DNA of 15,837 nt from positions 1-15,837 of the forward strand of contig JBCDCZ010000084.1 of the NCBI GenBank assembly GCA_039180865.1, in the 5' to 3' direction. This DNA comes from JBCDCU01 sp039180865 (GTDB lineage Bacteria; Pseudomonadota; Alphaproteobacteria; Rhizobiales; JACESI01). This document shows, in pieces, positions 6,555 to 14,570 of the stretch. The position numbers were made by a program, and so were the translations under genes. The notes below the pieces were generated by a model. That model was not told the DNA's origin, made no database searches, and saw nothing but the letters and a program-made list of their open reading frames with translations. The first letter of the stretch is position 1. The number at the start of each line of letters is the position of its first letter.

Positions 6555-7031
6555 ATGAAGAAGACACTCGTTGCTCTAAGCATGGCGCTTGCACTCACCG
6601 CTTCCGCCCCAGCTCTCGCCTACGACATTACGTCAACGGCTCCGGTGAATGTCAGCGCGGCCAAGATCGCGCTTAAAAGCTATGATCCTGTCGCCTATTT
6701 CACAGTGGGCAAGCCGGTTCTCGGTTCCGAGCAGTTTGCAACCGAGCATGAGGGTGCGATCTACCGGTTCTCCTCTGTCGAAAACCTCGCAACCTTTAAA
6801 GCCGATCCTGCCAAATATGCGCCGCAGCACGGCGGTTTCTGCCGCATGGGCGTCGCGCTCGGCAAAAAGCTTGACGGCGACCCCACCCTCTTCCGCGTTG
6901 ATAACGGCAAGCTCTCGGTCTATTCCTACCCAGCCGCTTTGAAAGGCTATAGCGCAGACGTTGCCGGTCATGGCGCTAATGCTGATCAGAACTGGCCGGG
7001 CATCAAGAACACCGCACCAAAAGACCTATAA
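6555..7031 (+). CDS. Exported YHS domain-containing (seleno)protein family member
   Basis: The 158-residue protein has a clear Sec signal peptide (MKK, then a hydrophobic run, ending in PALA before YD; cleavage expected after residue 22). The mature part is a YHS-type domain: SYDPVAYFTVGKP (about 42-54), HEGAIYRFSS, FKADPAKYAPQHGGFC and MGVALGKK. It then has VDNGKLSVYSY and a QNWPGI tail, as in the alphaproteobacterial family annotated YHS domain-containing (seleno)protein. The position where some relatives carry selenocysteine or Cys corresponds to GGFCRMG, an ordinary Cys codon here. The domain is associated with metal binding in other proteins; the function of the periplasmic version is unknown. 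GGAG lies 8 nt before ATG. A strong terminator follows, so it is probably monocistronic and controlled by the divergent TetR. Confidence 0.85.
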   Translation: MKKTLVALSMALALTASAPALAYDITSTAPVNVSAAKIALKSYDPVAYFTVGKPVLGSEQFATEHEGAIYRFSSVENLATFKADPAKYAPQHGGFCRMGVALGKKLDGDPTLFRVDNGKLSVYSYPAALKGYSADVAGHGANADQNWPGIKNTAPKDL

Positions 7032-7055
7032 GGTTTCAAACAAATTTTAAGATGC

Positions 7056-7099
7056 GAGCTTGCCCCGGTGCCTTTAATCGGTTCGGGGCAAGCTCTTTT
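7056..7099. terminator. Strong bidirectional rho-independent terminator
   Basis: GAGCTTGCCCCG (7056-7067) and CGGGGCAAGCTC (7084-7095) form a perfect 12-bp, GC-rich stem with a 16-nt loop. TTTT follows on the plus strand (7096-7099). The LysR stop on the minus strand lies immediately beside it (7101-7103), so the same hairpin can end both convergent transcripts. Confidence 0.88.
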
Positions 7100-7100
7100 G

Positions 7101-7964
7101 TCAAAGCTTGTCGGCAAGGCAATCGAAGACAAGCCTTATGCGGCGGCTGGTTTTAAGTTCGCTGTGGGTGACGAGCCAGGTAGGCAGCTTGAAAGCGTCC
7201 ATGTCGCTCAGTACGGGAATAAGATCCGGGCATTTCTCTCCCGTTCTTTCGGACAGGATTGCCAGGCCCAGACCGTTTCGCACCATTTCCAAAGCAACCA
7301 ACTGCGAGGATGACGTGAAACGAAAGTTTTTCCGCGTAAGGTCGAGGCCTGCTGGCAGCAAATAGCCGAGCATTCTGTCCGCTTCGACGAAGCTGACGAT
7401 TTGATGGGACGAGAGATTGCGCCTTGTCGGATCCCCCTCTGTTTCAAGATAGGCCGCACTCGCGAAAAAGCGCATGCTTTCATCGCGAACGCGTTTTGCG
7501 TAAAGGTTCGGTTGCTCCGGGCGGGCATGGCGAACGGCGATATCCGCTTCGCGCCGCACGAGGTCTCTGACGCCGTTATCCGCAACGACATCAATCGCTA
7601 GGAATGGTGCTTGTTTATCGATCTCCTTTACGATCTCAGGCAAAACGTGGGCTGACATCAACTCCGAGGCTGTGATCCGGACCTGCCCCTCAACCGATTG
7701 GGATTGGCCCATGGCCGAGAGGGAAACCATATCCGCACCGCGCGCCATTGCGCGCACATGATCAAGCAATTCGATGCCGAATTCAGTGAGAGTCATCGAC
7801 CGTCCGGTCCGTTCGAACAAGGTGGCATTGAGCGACGCCTCGAGCGCACTCATCTGGCGGCTGACGGTCGGTTGTGTCTGGCCAAGCACACGTGCGGCGC
7901 CTGACAAAGAGCCTTCATCGGCAACGGCGAGGAACGTCTTGGCATGGTCCCAGTCGAAATTCAT
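7101..7964 (-). CDS. LysR family transcriptional regulator
   Basis: The 287-residue protein has the LysR winged helix-turn-helix at residues 1-60 (FDWDHAKTFLAVADEGSLSG, then AARVLGQTQPTVSRQMSALE and LFERTGRSMTLTEFG). A periplasmic-binding-protein-like effector domain follows (VRITASELMSAHVLPEIVKE, DIAVRHARPEQPNL, MVRNGLGLAILSERTG). This is the subgroup with VDWDxxRxFLAVAxxGSLS-type N-termini. ATG at 7964 is preferred; an upstream in-frame TTG at 8000 would add 12 residues that do not fit the family and would run into the candidate operator. A GAGG lies only 2 nt before the ATG, an unusually short spacing. It is divergent from an SDR-oxidase operon that it probably regulates. Confidence 0.88.
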   Translation of the reverse strand: MNFDWDHAKTFLAVADEGSLSGAARVLGQTQPTVSRQMSALEASLNATLFERTGRSMTLTEFGIELLDHVRAMARGADMVSLSAMGQSQSVEGQVRITASELMSAHVLPEIVKEIDKQAPFLAIDVVADNGVRDLVRREADIAVRHARPEQPNLYAKRVRDESMRFFASAAYLETEGDPTRRNLSSHQIVSFVEADRMLGYLLPAGLDLTRKNFRFTSSSQLVALEMVRNGLGLAILSERTGEKCPDLIPVLSDMDAFKLPTWLVTHSELKTSRRIRLVFDCLADKL

Positions 7965-7988
7965 GGCCTCGATATAGATGTTTTTTGC

Positions 7989-8037
7989 ATATCGAGACAA
8001 CAGATATTCTCAATTTATCATCGATATCCGTATGGAT
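7989..8037. promoter_or_regulatory. LysR-type binding sites in the divergent promoter
   Basis: ATATC (7989-7993) and GATAT (8003-8007) form a dyad with 9 nt between, containing exactly the ATC-N9-GAT arrangement (ATC 7991-7993, GAT 8003-8005) known from LysR-family nod-box-like sites and obeying T-N11-A. A second small dyad, ATCC-GTAT-GGAT, lies at 8026-8037. The spacing of recognition and activation sites in a LysR-target divergent promoter would fit this pair. Inferred from motif and position. Confidence 0.5.
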
Positions 8038-8104
8038 TAAATCTGCCTTCGATAGTGCAAGCTGAGCCGCTGCGGCGGCCTCGAAGAACATCAAAGGCGG
8101 AAAA

Positions 8105-8740
8105 ATGAAGCTTGTTGTTTTGGGTGCGAACGGCGGCACCGGACACCTGGTCGTGCGCGAAGCACTGACGCGAGGTGATAGGGTGACAGCAATTGTGCGG
8201 GCGCACGCGAAGCGACCTTCGATCAAGCACAGTCAGTTGACTATCGCCGTCGGCGATCCCTGCGATCCGAAGTTTCTGGCGACAGTTTTCGAAGGCCAGG
8301 ACGCAGTGATTTCAACGCTTGGCGGAAGACGCCCCACCCGACTTGCAACATCAGTCTATTGGAGATCTGCTGACGCCATTGTAGAGGCTGCCCAGACCGC
8401 CAACCTGAGACACGTTGCCGTCACATCGAGCGCATTGCTTTTTCCGCGCAAGCTTCTTTTCGATAAGTGTCTTGCAACCCTGGTCCGCCCTGTTCTTGAG
8501 AGTGCGACGCGCATGGAAGAAACGCTGGGCCGTACAGACCTTGATGTGATTGTCGCACGATGCGGTTTTCTGACGAACGCAGATGACGCGAGATACCGCG
8601 CCGAACCTGGATCCTTGCCTTTGAATGGCTCATCCGTCTCACGTCTGGCACTCGCCCGGTTCTTGACGGACGCCGTCCGTGAACCGGGATCCGGCACCCA
8701 AATCTATGGTGTTGCCGGCCCGATGCCGTCGGTGTCTTGA
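8105..8740 (+). CDS. NAD(P)H-binding SDR / NmrA-like protein
   Basis: The 211-residue protein starts MKLVVLGANGGTGHLVVREA. GANGGTG at residues 7-13 is the GxxGxxG NAD(P)-binding loop of atypical SDRs (SDR_a5, NmrA and biliverdin-reductase-B-like). Further family signs are VGDPCDP (about 50-56), AVISTLGG, VAVTSSALLFPR and a C-terminal DVIVARCGFLTN segment. It has no classical YxxxK. Proteins of this type act as NAD(P)H-dependent reductases or redox sensors; the substrate here is unknown. A ribosome binding site (AAGGCGG) precedes the ATG. It is the first gene of a likely two-gene operon with the flavin oxidase 94 nt downstream, under the divergent LysR regulator. Confidence 0.82.
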   Translation: MKLVVLGANGGTGHLVVREALTRGDRVTAIVRAHAKRPSIKHSQLTIAVGDPCDPKFLATVFEGQDAVISTLGGRRPTRLATSVYWRSADAIVEAAQTANLRHVAVTSSALLFPRKLLFDKCLATLVRPVLESATRMEETLGRTDLDVIVARCGFLTNADDARYRAEPGSLPLNGSSVSRLALARFLTDAVREPGSGTQIYGVAGPMPSVS

Positions 8741-8834
8741 AAGGCGAGAGGCGCGTGGCTAAGGTCCCGGAGCGATGGACGCCTTCCAAGTCGCCATTGT
8801 CGGACCGTCTCATCTGCATGGGCATTCAATTCAC

Positions 8835-10022
8835 ATGACTGATAGCCGCAAGACTTACGACGTCGCTGTCATCGGGATTGGCATGATGGGAAGCGCCGCC
8901 GCACGGCATCTTGCAACGATGGGCGTAAGGGTTGCCCTCGTCGGGCCACCGGAACCGGAGACGAAGGCATCCCACAATGGCGCCTTCGCAAGCCATTATG
9001 ACGAAGCGCGCATAACACGGAAGCTCGACAGCAAGAGCGACTGGTCCCGCCTGTCTGAAGCTTCCATCGCGCGCTATGCCGAGATCGCGAAGGCGGGCGG
9101 ACAACCGTTTTATCATCCTGTCGGATCGATCATGGCCGGACCGGAAAAGGGTCCGCGCAGTGCCTTCATCCAAAACGCAATGCAGGTTGGAACGGAACGC
9201 AAAGTCGCGGTTGAAGAATTGCGCGGGGACCGGCTGCGCGCCGCGTTTCCATTCTTCGATTTTCCGGACGGGATTTTGGCGCTCTATGAACGAGGAGACG
9301 GCGGTTGGATCAATCCGCGTTGCCTTGTCACCGCGCAGATTTCGGCAGCAAGAAGCCTTGGTGCGTCGATCTACCGGCAGGAAGCGCGACGTATTGTGGA
9401 AGAACCGGACCATGTCAGGATCACCCTTGCCGACGGCACGGCGGTGCTCGCTCAGAAAGCAATCGTTGCTTGCGGGGCCTTTTCCAAGACGGAAGGCCTG
9501 CTGCCAGAGCCGCTCCCCTTGACCGTCTATGCACGGACAATCACGTTTTTCGAGCTACCCGATAAAGAGGTCGAGCGACTGTGGGATATGCCCTCGGTCG
9601 TCTATCGGCCGCCTGACATGCCCGGCGATCCCTACATTCTGCCTCCGGTGCCCTATCCCGACGGCAAAAGCTACATCAAACTCGGTGGCGATCCAGAAGA
9701 CTTCGAACTTCAGACCGTGGATGAGATGAAAGACTGGTTTCAGGGAAACGGCAACGAAAAGGCTGGCTACTTCCTCCACGATCTCCTCCTCAACCTGATG
9801 CCGGACCTCACCTATACCTCGGTCTCCTATGGAAGCTGCGCAACGTCGTTTACCCCGTCTGGAAAGCCGCTCATCTATCCGCAGAGTGAAAGGCTGATTG
9901 CGTTGACCGGAGGAAACGGCGCAGGCGCCAAATGCGGCGACGAACTCGGCCGTCTCGGCGCGATCGTCGCCACTGGTGGTGACATTACGAACGAAGGCTA
10001 TGACAGCGACTTCCGGCCTTGA
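8835..10022 (+). CDS. FAD-dependent amine oxidase, sarcosine/N-methyl-L-tryptophan oxidase-like (DAO family)
   Basis: The 395-residue protein has an N-terminal FAD-binding GIGMMG (14-19) within YDVAVIGIGMMGSAAARHL, followed by SHNGAFASHYDEARITR, similar to the NxxGSSHGxxRxxR region of monomeric sarcosine oxidases. The C-terminal segment YGSCATSFTPSGKPLI places Cys335 where monomeric sarcosine oxidase and MTOX attach FAD covalently. It ends with LTGGNGAGAKCGDELG, a flavin-contacting loop. Such enzymes oxidise secondary amines or amino acids, producing hydrogen peroxide and aldehyde; the substrate here cannot be read from sequence. ATG 8835 is chosen because homology starts just after it. An in-frame ATG at 8775 has a GGAG close by and would add 20 residues, so the true start is open. 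It follows the SDR gene on the same strand. Confidence 0.83.
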   Translation: MTDSRKTYDVAVIGIGMMGSAAARHLATMGVRVALVGPPEPETKASHNGAFASHYDEARITRKLDSKSDWSRLSEASIARYAEIAKAGGQPFYHPVGSIMAGPEKGPRSAFIQNAMQVGTERKVAVEELRGDRLRAAFPFFDFPDGILALYERGDGGWINPRCLVTAQISAARSLGASIYRQEARRIVEEPDHVRITLADGTAVLAQKAIVACGAFSKTEGLLPEPLPLTVYARTITFFELPDKEVERLWDMPSVVYRPPDMPGDPYILPPVPYPDGKSYIKLGGDPEDFELQTVDEMKDWFQGNGNEKAGYFLHDLLLNLMPDLTYTSVSYGSCATSFTPSGKPLIYPQSERLIALTGGNGAGAKCGDELGRLGAIVATGGDITNEGYDSDFRP

Positions 10023-10129
10023 AGGAGGCTGCACGTCTTTTCGTTTTCAGCGGGAGAGCGAGACACTTACCTCCTGCTCAACTTGGCCGGGCTCAATAAA
10101 CCCAACAAAAACGAGCAAAGTCTAAACCG

Positions 10130-13100
10130 TCACACTAGAAAATCGTCCTGCCCCAAAGATAGGTCAGCGACCTGGACAAGTTCGAATTGAACCGAGTCCG
10201 CAATGACCGTGCCGACCGCGTCTACCGCATCGAAACTGACGAAGAACTCTTCTCCCGCTTCCACGTCAACGGCACCCAACGTTGCCCAGGGACCGGTCGC
10301 ATTGCGCATGTCCAGATCTTCAAACACGAAGACATCGTCGCTTGTGCCATATGTGATGTCGTTTGATAGCGTATGGCCGGAATGAGCCTGCCCGCCGACG
10401 TCGCGGATTGTTCTGATCGACACCTCATAGGTTCCCGCAGTGATAGCCGTTGCCGAATAAGTAATGTCGGCGTCGCTTCCCCCTTCGGCGAAAAGAAAGT
10501 TGCTGCCAAGGAAATTACCGGGAAAACCTGCGCCCGCATCCTGCCAGGCGCCGGACAGTTCGGCTTCGTCATTGTCGACAATGATCAACCTGTCCGCGAA
10601 AAAAGATGCGTCAAAGGCCGAATACCCATCCGACCTCCAGATTTCTTTGAGATTTCCCTCCCGTGTCACGCCGTCCCGTGTTTCACGGACAAGATCAAAC
10701 CCTTGCGAAAAGGTCGAACCCTCGACGATTGATGTGAAGAAACTCGCATCTTCGGTGATGAACCGGGGAATATCGAAGTCCACGAACCCGTTGTGATAAG
10801 AGCCCAGAAGCTCGGTCGCTCCGCCATTAATCGTTTTGACAACCGTTCCGGCTCCCTCGGTTTTAAGGCCGAGGATCCAGGCCGTTGCACCATCATTAAA
10901 GACCTTTGCCTCCAGACCATTGGATGCGTTGTCGCCCTCAACGTTCAATTGCCGGGCCCAGGCGTTTTGATCGTGAAGATTGATTGCGCGCGCGACCACA
11001 TTGGCGAAAAAGACGTCGCCCTGATCGCTGTCCGCAACGGCGTGGTAATCGAAAGCCGTGAAGTCACGAAGGGTCAAAGTGCGGTCACTGTCATGCTCGA
11101 TCTGTGTGATGTCCTGCGTGAAGACCGTTCTGAAACCCTCAATGATGACGCTATCCGATGTGCCGTCCGCTATTGTGAAAGTCCCGCCGGGTTCCAGCCA
11201 TGAGCGGCCGAAGCCCAGGATCTGCTCCACGTCACCGCGCACAATGACGTCACCAATCGTCCAGTTACCGTCAGGAACATAGACGGTTGTTGCGCCGGAA
11301 TCGATGGCCGCCTGGAACGCCGCAGTTGCATCTTCACCCTCAACAGCACCAAAATCGGTGATACTGACCCAGACGCCGTCACTTGTGTTCCAGTTCGCTT
11401 CCGGTGTCTCTTTAACTTCCAGACCTAAGCTCGTATCGGGGCTCTCAAAGAGCTGGAATGTTCCGCCGCGCGATCGCTCGAAGGCGCCATATCCAAAATA
11501 CTCGTCCAACTCGACGTCAAATATGTGCCCGTTGCCGAAGAATGACGGGATCTGATTTTGGATGGTGAAATCAAAACCATTCGCAGTCAGATCGTTGGCA
11601 TGAAGCTGCCAGTGGTTCCTCACTGCGGCCTGGCTCTCCACGGCCTCGTCCGTGGACGTGAACTCGCTATCAACGAGCACCATGCGGGATACACTCGCAT
11701 TATAAATACCGGGTCCCGGCCCCTCATAGTCAATGTCGCGCAGGAAGGAGACGTGAGACAAGCTGCTCGTGATGCCAAAATCCTGACCGCGCAATGTGAT
11801 GTCTTCGAGCGTGACGCTGTTGACCTGAAAGGCCATCGCGATCCCCGTCTCGAACCCTTCGATTGTCACGCCTTCAATCAGCGCCGGGCCGAACTCCGAC
11901 TGCCCCACAAGGTCCAGTCCGATGTTGCCGCCTTCACCTGATTTGATGGTTACGTTGCGTATGGCCGCCTGATTGTTCCCGGCAAAGGTTATACCGGTCG
12001 CGTTGGTGTTGCCTGTACCGATATCGAAGGTGAGATCCAAAATCCGGTTGTCGAATGCCTGTGCAACACCACCTGGATAGTCGAGGATCGGCCCCTCATG
12101 GTCGAGGCCATCTGCGAGCTTGAAGATCGTCCCTTCTTCGCTCTGACCTCTGATCGTCACGAATGACGGCACAGTCGTTCCAAGGCCCGGCGAGAGCGAA
12201 ATCGTGTCTGAGATGTCGTAGATGCCATCTTCGAAATAGAAGGTTGCGCGGCTGCCGACTTCATCCAACAAAGCCTGGATCGCGGCTGTGTCATCTATTC
12301 CATCGTCAGCTATGATGCCATGATCCGCCACATCGATGACATTGGAAGCGTCCGGAGGCACGAAACCGCTTTCAAATTCATCGAAACGGATCACGTCATT
12401 GGTAATGTCGAGCACATCGGTGTTGGATAAGCGAATTGTTGTCTCATCGAGTGTGATGATTGTGCTTGATCCGTCGGCTTCGATTGCAAGGTCTGCGAAG
12501 CCCGAGTCGGTGTTCTCAAAAACGATCAAATCAGTACCGACCAGAAAATCGGTGATCCGGTCGTTTCCCGAGGTCCTGTCGAAGACAAAGATGTCGGCGC
12601 CCTCACCTCCGGTCAGCCGGTCATCGCCATCACCGCCGATAATTGTATCGTCGCCGGCGTCCCCCTTCAGAGAATCGTCACCAATACCTCCATCGAGCGT
12701 ATCATTGCCCGCTTTACCTCGAATGTTGTCATTACCGTCTCCGCCACTCAAACGATCATTGCCGTCGCCACCGTCGAGATAATCGTCCCCGGCGCCTCCA
12801 TTGATGACGTCGTCTCCGGCGCCGCTGCGTTGGTCATCATTGCCGTCGCCGCCAATCAGAGTGTCGTTGCCCTCACCTCCGTTTTGAGCGTCATCGCCCG
12901 AACCACCAATCAGCAAATCATTGCCGGTCCGCCCAAACTGGAGGGCACCCTCAGAAAGACCGGATGCGTCTATGGTGTCGTTGCCATCACCGCCATCAAC
13001 GCGTTCGATACTGGTCGCGGCCTGGTCAATGAAGAAGTCGTCAGATGTTCTGAAAACAACGACGCGATCGTCCCCTTCGCCACCGTCGATGACTGTGTCG

Positions 13101-14173
13101 GCGGCATCCACATAAAAGGTATCGTTGCCAGCCCCTCCTCGGAGTTCGTCGGCGCCGTCACCACCATCAAGCCGGTCGTTCCCCTCACCGCCATTGAGGA
13201 TATCATTGCCGCCTTCGCCGATAAGGACATCATCTCCGGCGTCACCATTCAGCGTATCGTTTCCGGACCCGCCGCGCTGGTTGTCATTGCCGCCACCGCC
13301 CGTAAGGCTGTCATCCCCTTCGCCGCCACGCTGTGTATCCGCACCTGTCCCACCAATCAGCGTATCGTTGCCGTCATTGCCGGATTGGAAGACACCGTCC
13401 AGAAGACCGGACGCATCGATTGTGTCGTTACCACCACCACCGTCAACGCGTTCGATGCTGGTTGCGGCCTGATCGATGGTCACACCGAGGGTGTCACGAA
13501 TAATCGCCCGGTCAGATCCTTCGCCGCCGTCTATGACCGTGTCATTGCCATCGACATAGAGGGTGTCGTCTCCTACGCCGCCTCTCAGTTCATCGGCACC
13601 GTCACCGCCGGTCAGCCGGTCATTACCGTCGCCGCCATTCAGAATGTCATTGCCGTCTTCGCCAAGAAGCACATCATCCCCAGCGTTACCATTCAGCGTA
13701 TCGTTTCCGGCCCCACCGCGCTGGTTGTCATTGCCATCACCGCCGGTAAGGCTGTCATCCCCCTCTCCGCCGCGTTGTGTATCCGCGCCAGCACCACCGA
13801 TCAGTGTATCGTTGCCGTCATTGCCGGACTGATTGACGCCCTCAGTCGTGCCGGATCCGTCGATTGTGTCGTTGCCATCACCGCCGTCAACGCGTTCGAT
13901 GTTGGTTGCGGCCTGATCGATGGTCACACCGAGGGCGCCTCGGATAACAGCCCGGTCAAATCCTTCACCGCCATCTATGACCGTGTCCTCGGCATCGATG
14001 TAGAGGGTGTCGTCGCCTGCGCCGCCTCCGAGTTCGTCGGCGCCTTCGCCGCCGGTCAGCCGATCGTTACCGTCACCGCCGTCGATCGCATCATCTCCGG
14101 CAAGACCGTCAATACGATCATCTTCTTCAGACCCATTGAGTACGTCGTCGCCAGCAGTACCTTTGATATTCAT
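10130..14173 (-). CDS. RTX calcium-binding exoprotein with tandem pectate-lyase-3/GH55-like beta-helix domains
   Basis: The 1347-residue protein starts directly with GGxGxDxL-type RTX nonapeptides (residues 5 to about 520), closed by ADIFVFDRTSGNDRITDF (526-543) as in serralysin-type C-domains. Two right-handed beta-helix units follow. One begins NVIDVADHGIIADDGIDDTA (611 on); the second begins VSITDFGAVEGEDATAAFQA (936 on). Each has the D-x-GA...DxTAAIQ/AFQ signature of the Pectate_lyase_3 fold, duplicated as in GH55 glucanases. From about 1199 (VDNDEAELSGAWQDAG, PGNFLGSNF, GTYEVSIR, VIADSVQFELV) a golvesin-like or carbohydrate-binding domain is likely. The C-terminus ends DDFLV, an acidic residue followed by hydrophobic ones, as in type I secreted proteases; there is no Sec signal peptide. 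It is probably secreted or surface-associated and polysaccharide-active; the substrate is unknown. No ABC exporter is in the window. GGGGGA precedes the ATG. Confidence 0.88.
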   Translation of the reverse strand: MNIKGTAGDDVLNGSEEDDRIDGLAGDDAIDGGDGNDRLTGGEGADELGGGAGDDTLYIDAEDTVIDGGEGFDRAVIRGALGVTIDQAATNIERVDGGDGNDTIDGSGTTEGVNQSGNDGNDTLIGGAGADTQRGGEGDDSLTGGDGNDNQRGGAGNDTLNGNAGDDVLLGEDGNDILNGGDGNDRLTGGDGADELRGGVGDDTLYVDGNDTVIDGGEGSDRAIIRDTLGVTIDQAATSIERVDGGGGNDTIDASGLLDGVFQSGNDGNDTLIGGTGADTQRGGEGDDSLTGGGGNDNQRGGSGNDTLNGDAGDDVLIGEGGNDILNGGEGNDRLDGGDGADELRGGAGNDTFYVDAADTVIDGGEGDDRVVVFRTSDDFFIDQAATSIERVDGGDGNDTIDASGLSEGALQFGRTGNDLLIGGSGDDAQNGGEGNDTLIGGDGNDDQRSGAGDDVINGGAGDDYLDGGDGNDRLSGGDGNDNIRGKAGNDTLDGGIGDDSLKGDAGDDTIIGGDGDDRLTGGEGADIFVFDRTSGNDRITDFLVGTDLIVFENTDSGFADLAIEADGSSTIITLDETTIRLSNTDVLDITNDVIRFDEFESGFVPPDASNVIDVADHGIIADDGIDDTAAIQALLDEVGSRATFYFEDGIYDISDTISLSPGLGTTVPSFVTIRGQSEEGTIFKLADGLDHEGPILDYPGGVAQAFDNRILDLTFDIGTGNTNATGITFAGNNQAAIRNVTIKSGEGGNIGLDLVGQSEFGPALIEGVTIEGFETGIAMAFQVNSVTLEDITLRGQDFGITSSLSHVSFLRDIDYEGPGPGIYNASVSRMVLVDSEFTSTDEAVESQAAVRNHWQLHANDLTANGFDFTIQNQIPSFFGNGHIFDVELDEYFGYGAFERSRGGTFQLFESPDTSLGLEVKETPEANWNTSDGVWVSITDFGAVEGEDATAAFQAAIDSGATTVYVPDGNWTIGDVIVRGDVEQILGFGRSWLEPGGTFTIADGTSDSVIIEGFRTVFTQDITQIEHDSDRTLTLRDFTAFDYHAVADSDQGDVFFANVVARAINLHDQNAWARQLNVEGDNASNGLEAKVFNDGATAWILGLKTEGAGTVVKTINGGATELLGSYHNGFVDFDIPRFITEDASFFTSIVEGSTFSQGFDLVRETRDGVTREGNLKEIWRSDGYSAFDASFFADRLIIVDNDEAELSGAWQDAGAGFPGNFLGSNFLFAEGGSDADITYSATAITAGTYEVSIRTIRDVGGQAHSGHTLSNDITYGTSDDVFVFEDLDMRNATGPWATLGAVDVEAGEEFFVSFDAVDAVGTVIADSVQFELVQVADLSLGQDDFLV
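12758..14065 (-). repeat. Three tandem 444/444/420-bp super-repeats inside the RTX gene
   Basis: Copy 1 is 13622-14065 (residues 37-184), copy 2 is 13178-13621 (185-332) and copy 3 is 12758-13177 (333-472, somewhat diverged and shorter). Each unit begins DRLxGGxGADEL, then FYVD/LYVD...DTVIDGGEG, then a short non-RTX module (VTIDQAATxIERVDGG) and a block of RTX nonapeptides. Copies 1 and 2 have identical length. This indicates in-frame duplication of a whole module rather than single nonapeptides. Confidence 0.85.
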
Positions 14174-14570
14174 CGCCGCATCCCCCGAATTTCAGCAAAA
14201 GAAAAAGAATAACGGACGATATTTGTCTGTCCTTTCGGAATTATGGTGAGCACTGCCATATTCATGGCTTTATTGTCGCAACTCGTATTTCACCTCATAT
14301 TGATAAATACCTATTTTGCCGAGTAATTAGGCAGTTTTACACCAATCTTCAAATATTTGTTTTGGCTGTTAAGAATGCTTTACTGAAGACATACGTTCTG
14401 GCTGCCCGGATTCGGTGGTTGGCGCCTCAGTAAGATGTAGTTCAGATGTGGTGGAGGATTCGGCGCACGTCATCTTATGGCGCTCGCAACGACACCAATT
14501 CAGACGAGCGTGGGCGAACGGAAAACGCTCCTAAGAGCCGTTTCCAACTCCGCCTGTTGTCGCTTTCTTG
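14174..14570. promoter_or_regulatory. AT-rich upstream region of the RTX gene
   Basis: No credible gene is present. Roughly 14185-14400 is markedly AT-richer than the flanks and must carry the minus-strand promoter of the RTX gene. Small dyads are GCCAT-ATTC-ATGGC (14255-14268) and TGCC-N9-GGCA (14317-14333). The part from about 14400 to 14570 returns to average composition and contains the hairpin at 14520-14545; short frames there look non-coding. Confidence 0.45.
14520..14545 (-). terminator. Hairpin downstream of the amidohydrolase gene
   Basis: Read on the minus strand, GGAAAC-G-GCTC, a TTAG loop and GAGC-GTTTTCC form a stem of about 10 pairs with one bulged base on each side. It lies 25 nt after the amidohydrolase stop codon. 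There is no T tract beyond the stem, so it is a moderate terminator candidate. Confidence 0.4.

Noticed and set aside
6834..6852. Selenocysteine in the YHS protein
   Set aside because: The relevant position is an ordinary TGC cysteine codon; no in-frame TGA occurs within the gene.
8775..8834. Upstream start for the flavin oxidase
   Set aside because: A GGAG lies near it, but the 20 added residues do not match a flavoprotein N-terminus or a signal peptide; kept only as an alternative.
12758..14065. CRISPR-like or satellite array
   Set aside because: The periodicity is protein-coding (9-residue RTX and 148-residue modules), with no short identical repeats separated by unique spacers.
10130..14173. 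Mannuronan C5-epimerase (AlgE-type) assignment for the RTX protein
   Set aside because: The RTX plus beta-helix combination is reminiscent, but the epimerase YG(F)DPHE catalytic motif is absent and domain order differs.
12830..14212. 460-residue open frame on the plus strand, antisense to the RTX repeats
   Set aside because: It mirrors the repetitive Gly/Asp codons of the real RTX frame; its Val/Ile/Ala-rich product has no domain and it repeats with the same 444-bp period.
14446..14570. Short plus-strand frames in the gap before the amidohydrolase end
   Set aside because: Basic, Ser/Arg-rich products without start signals; no transposase or known domain remnant recognised.
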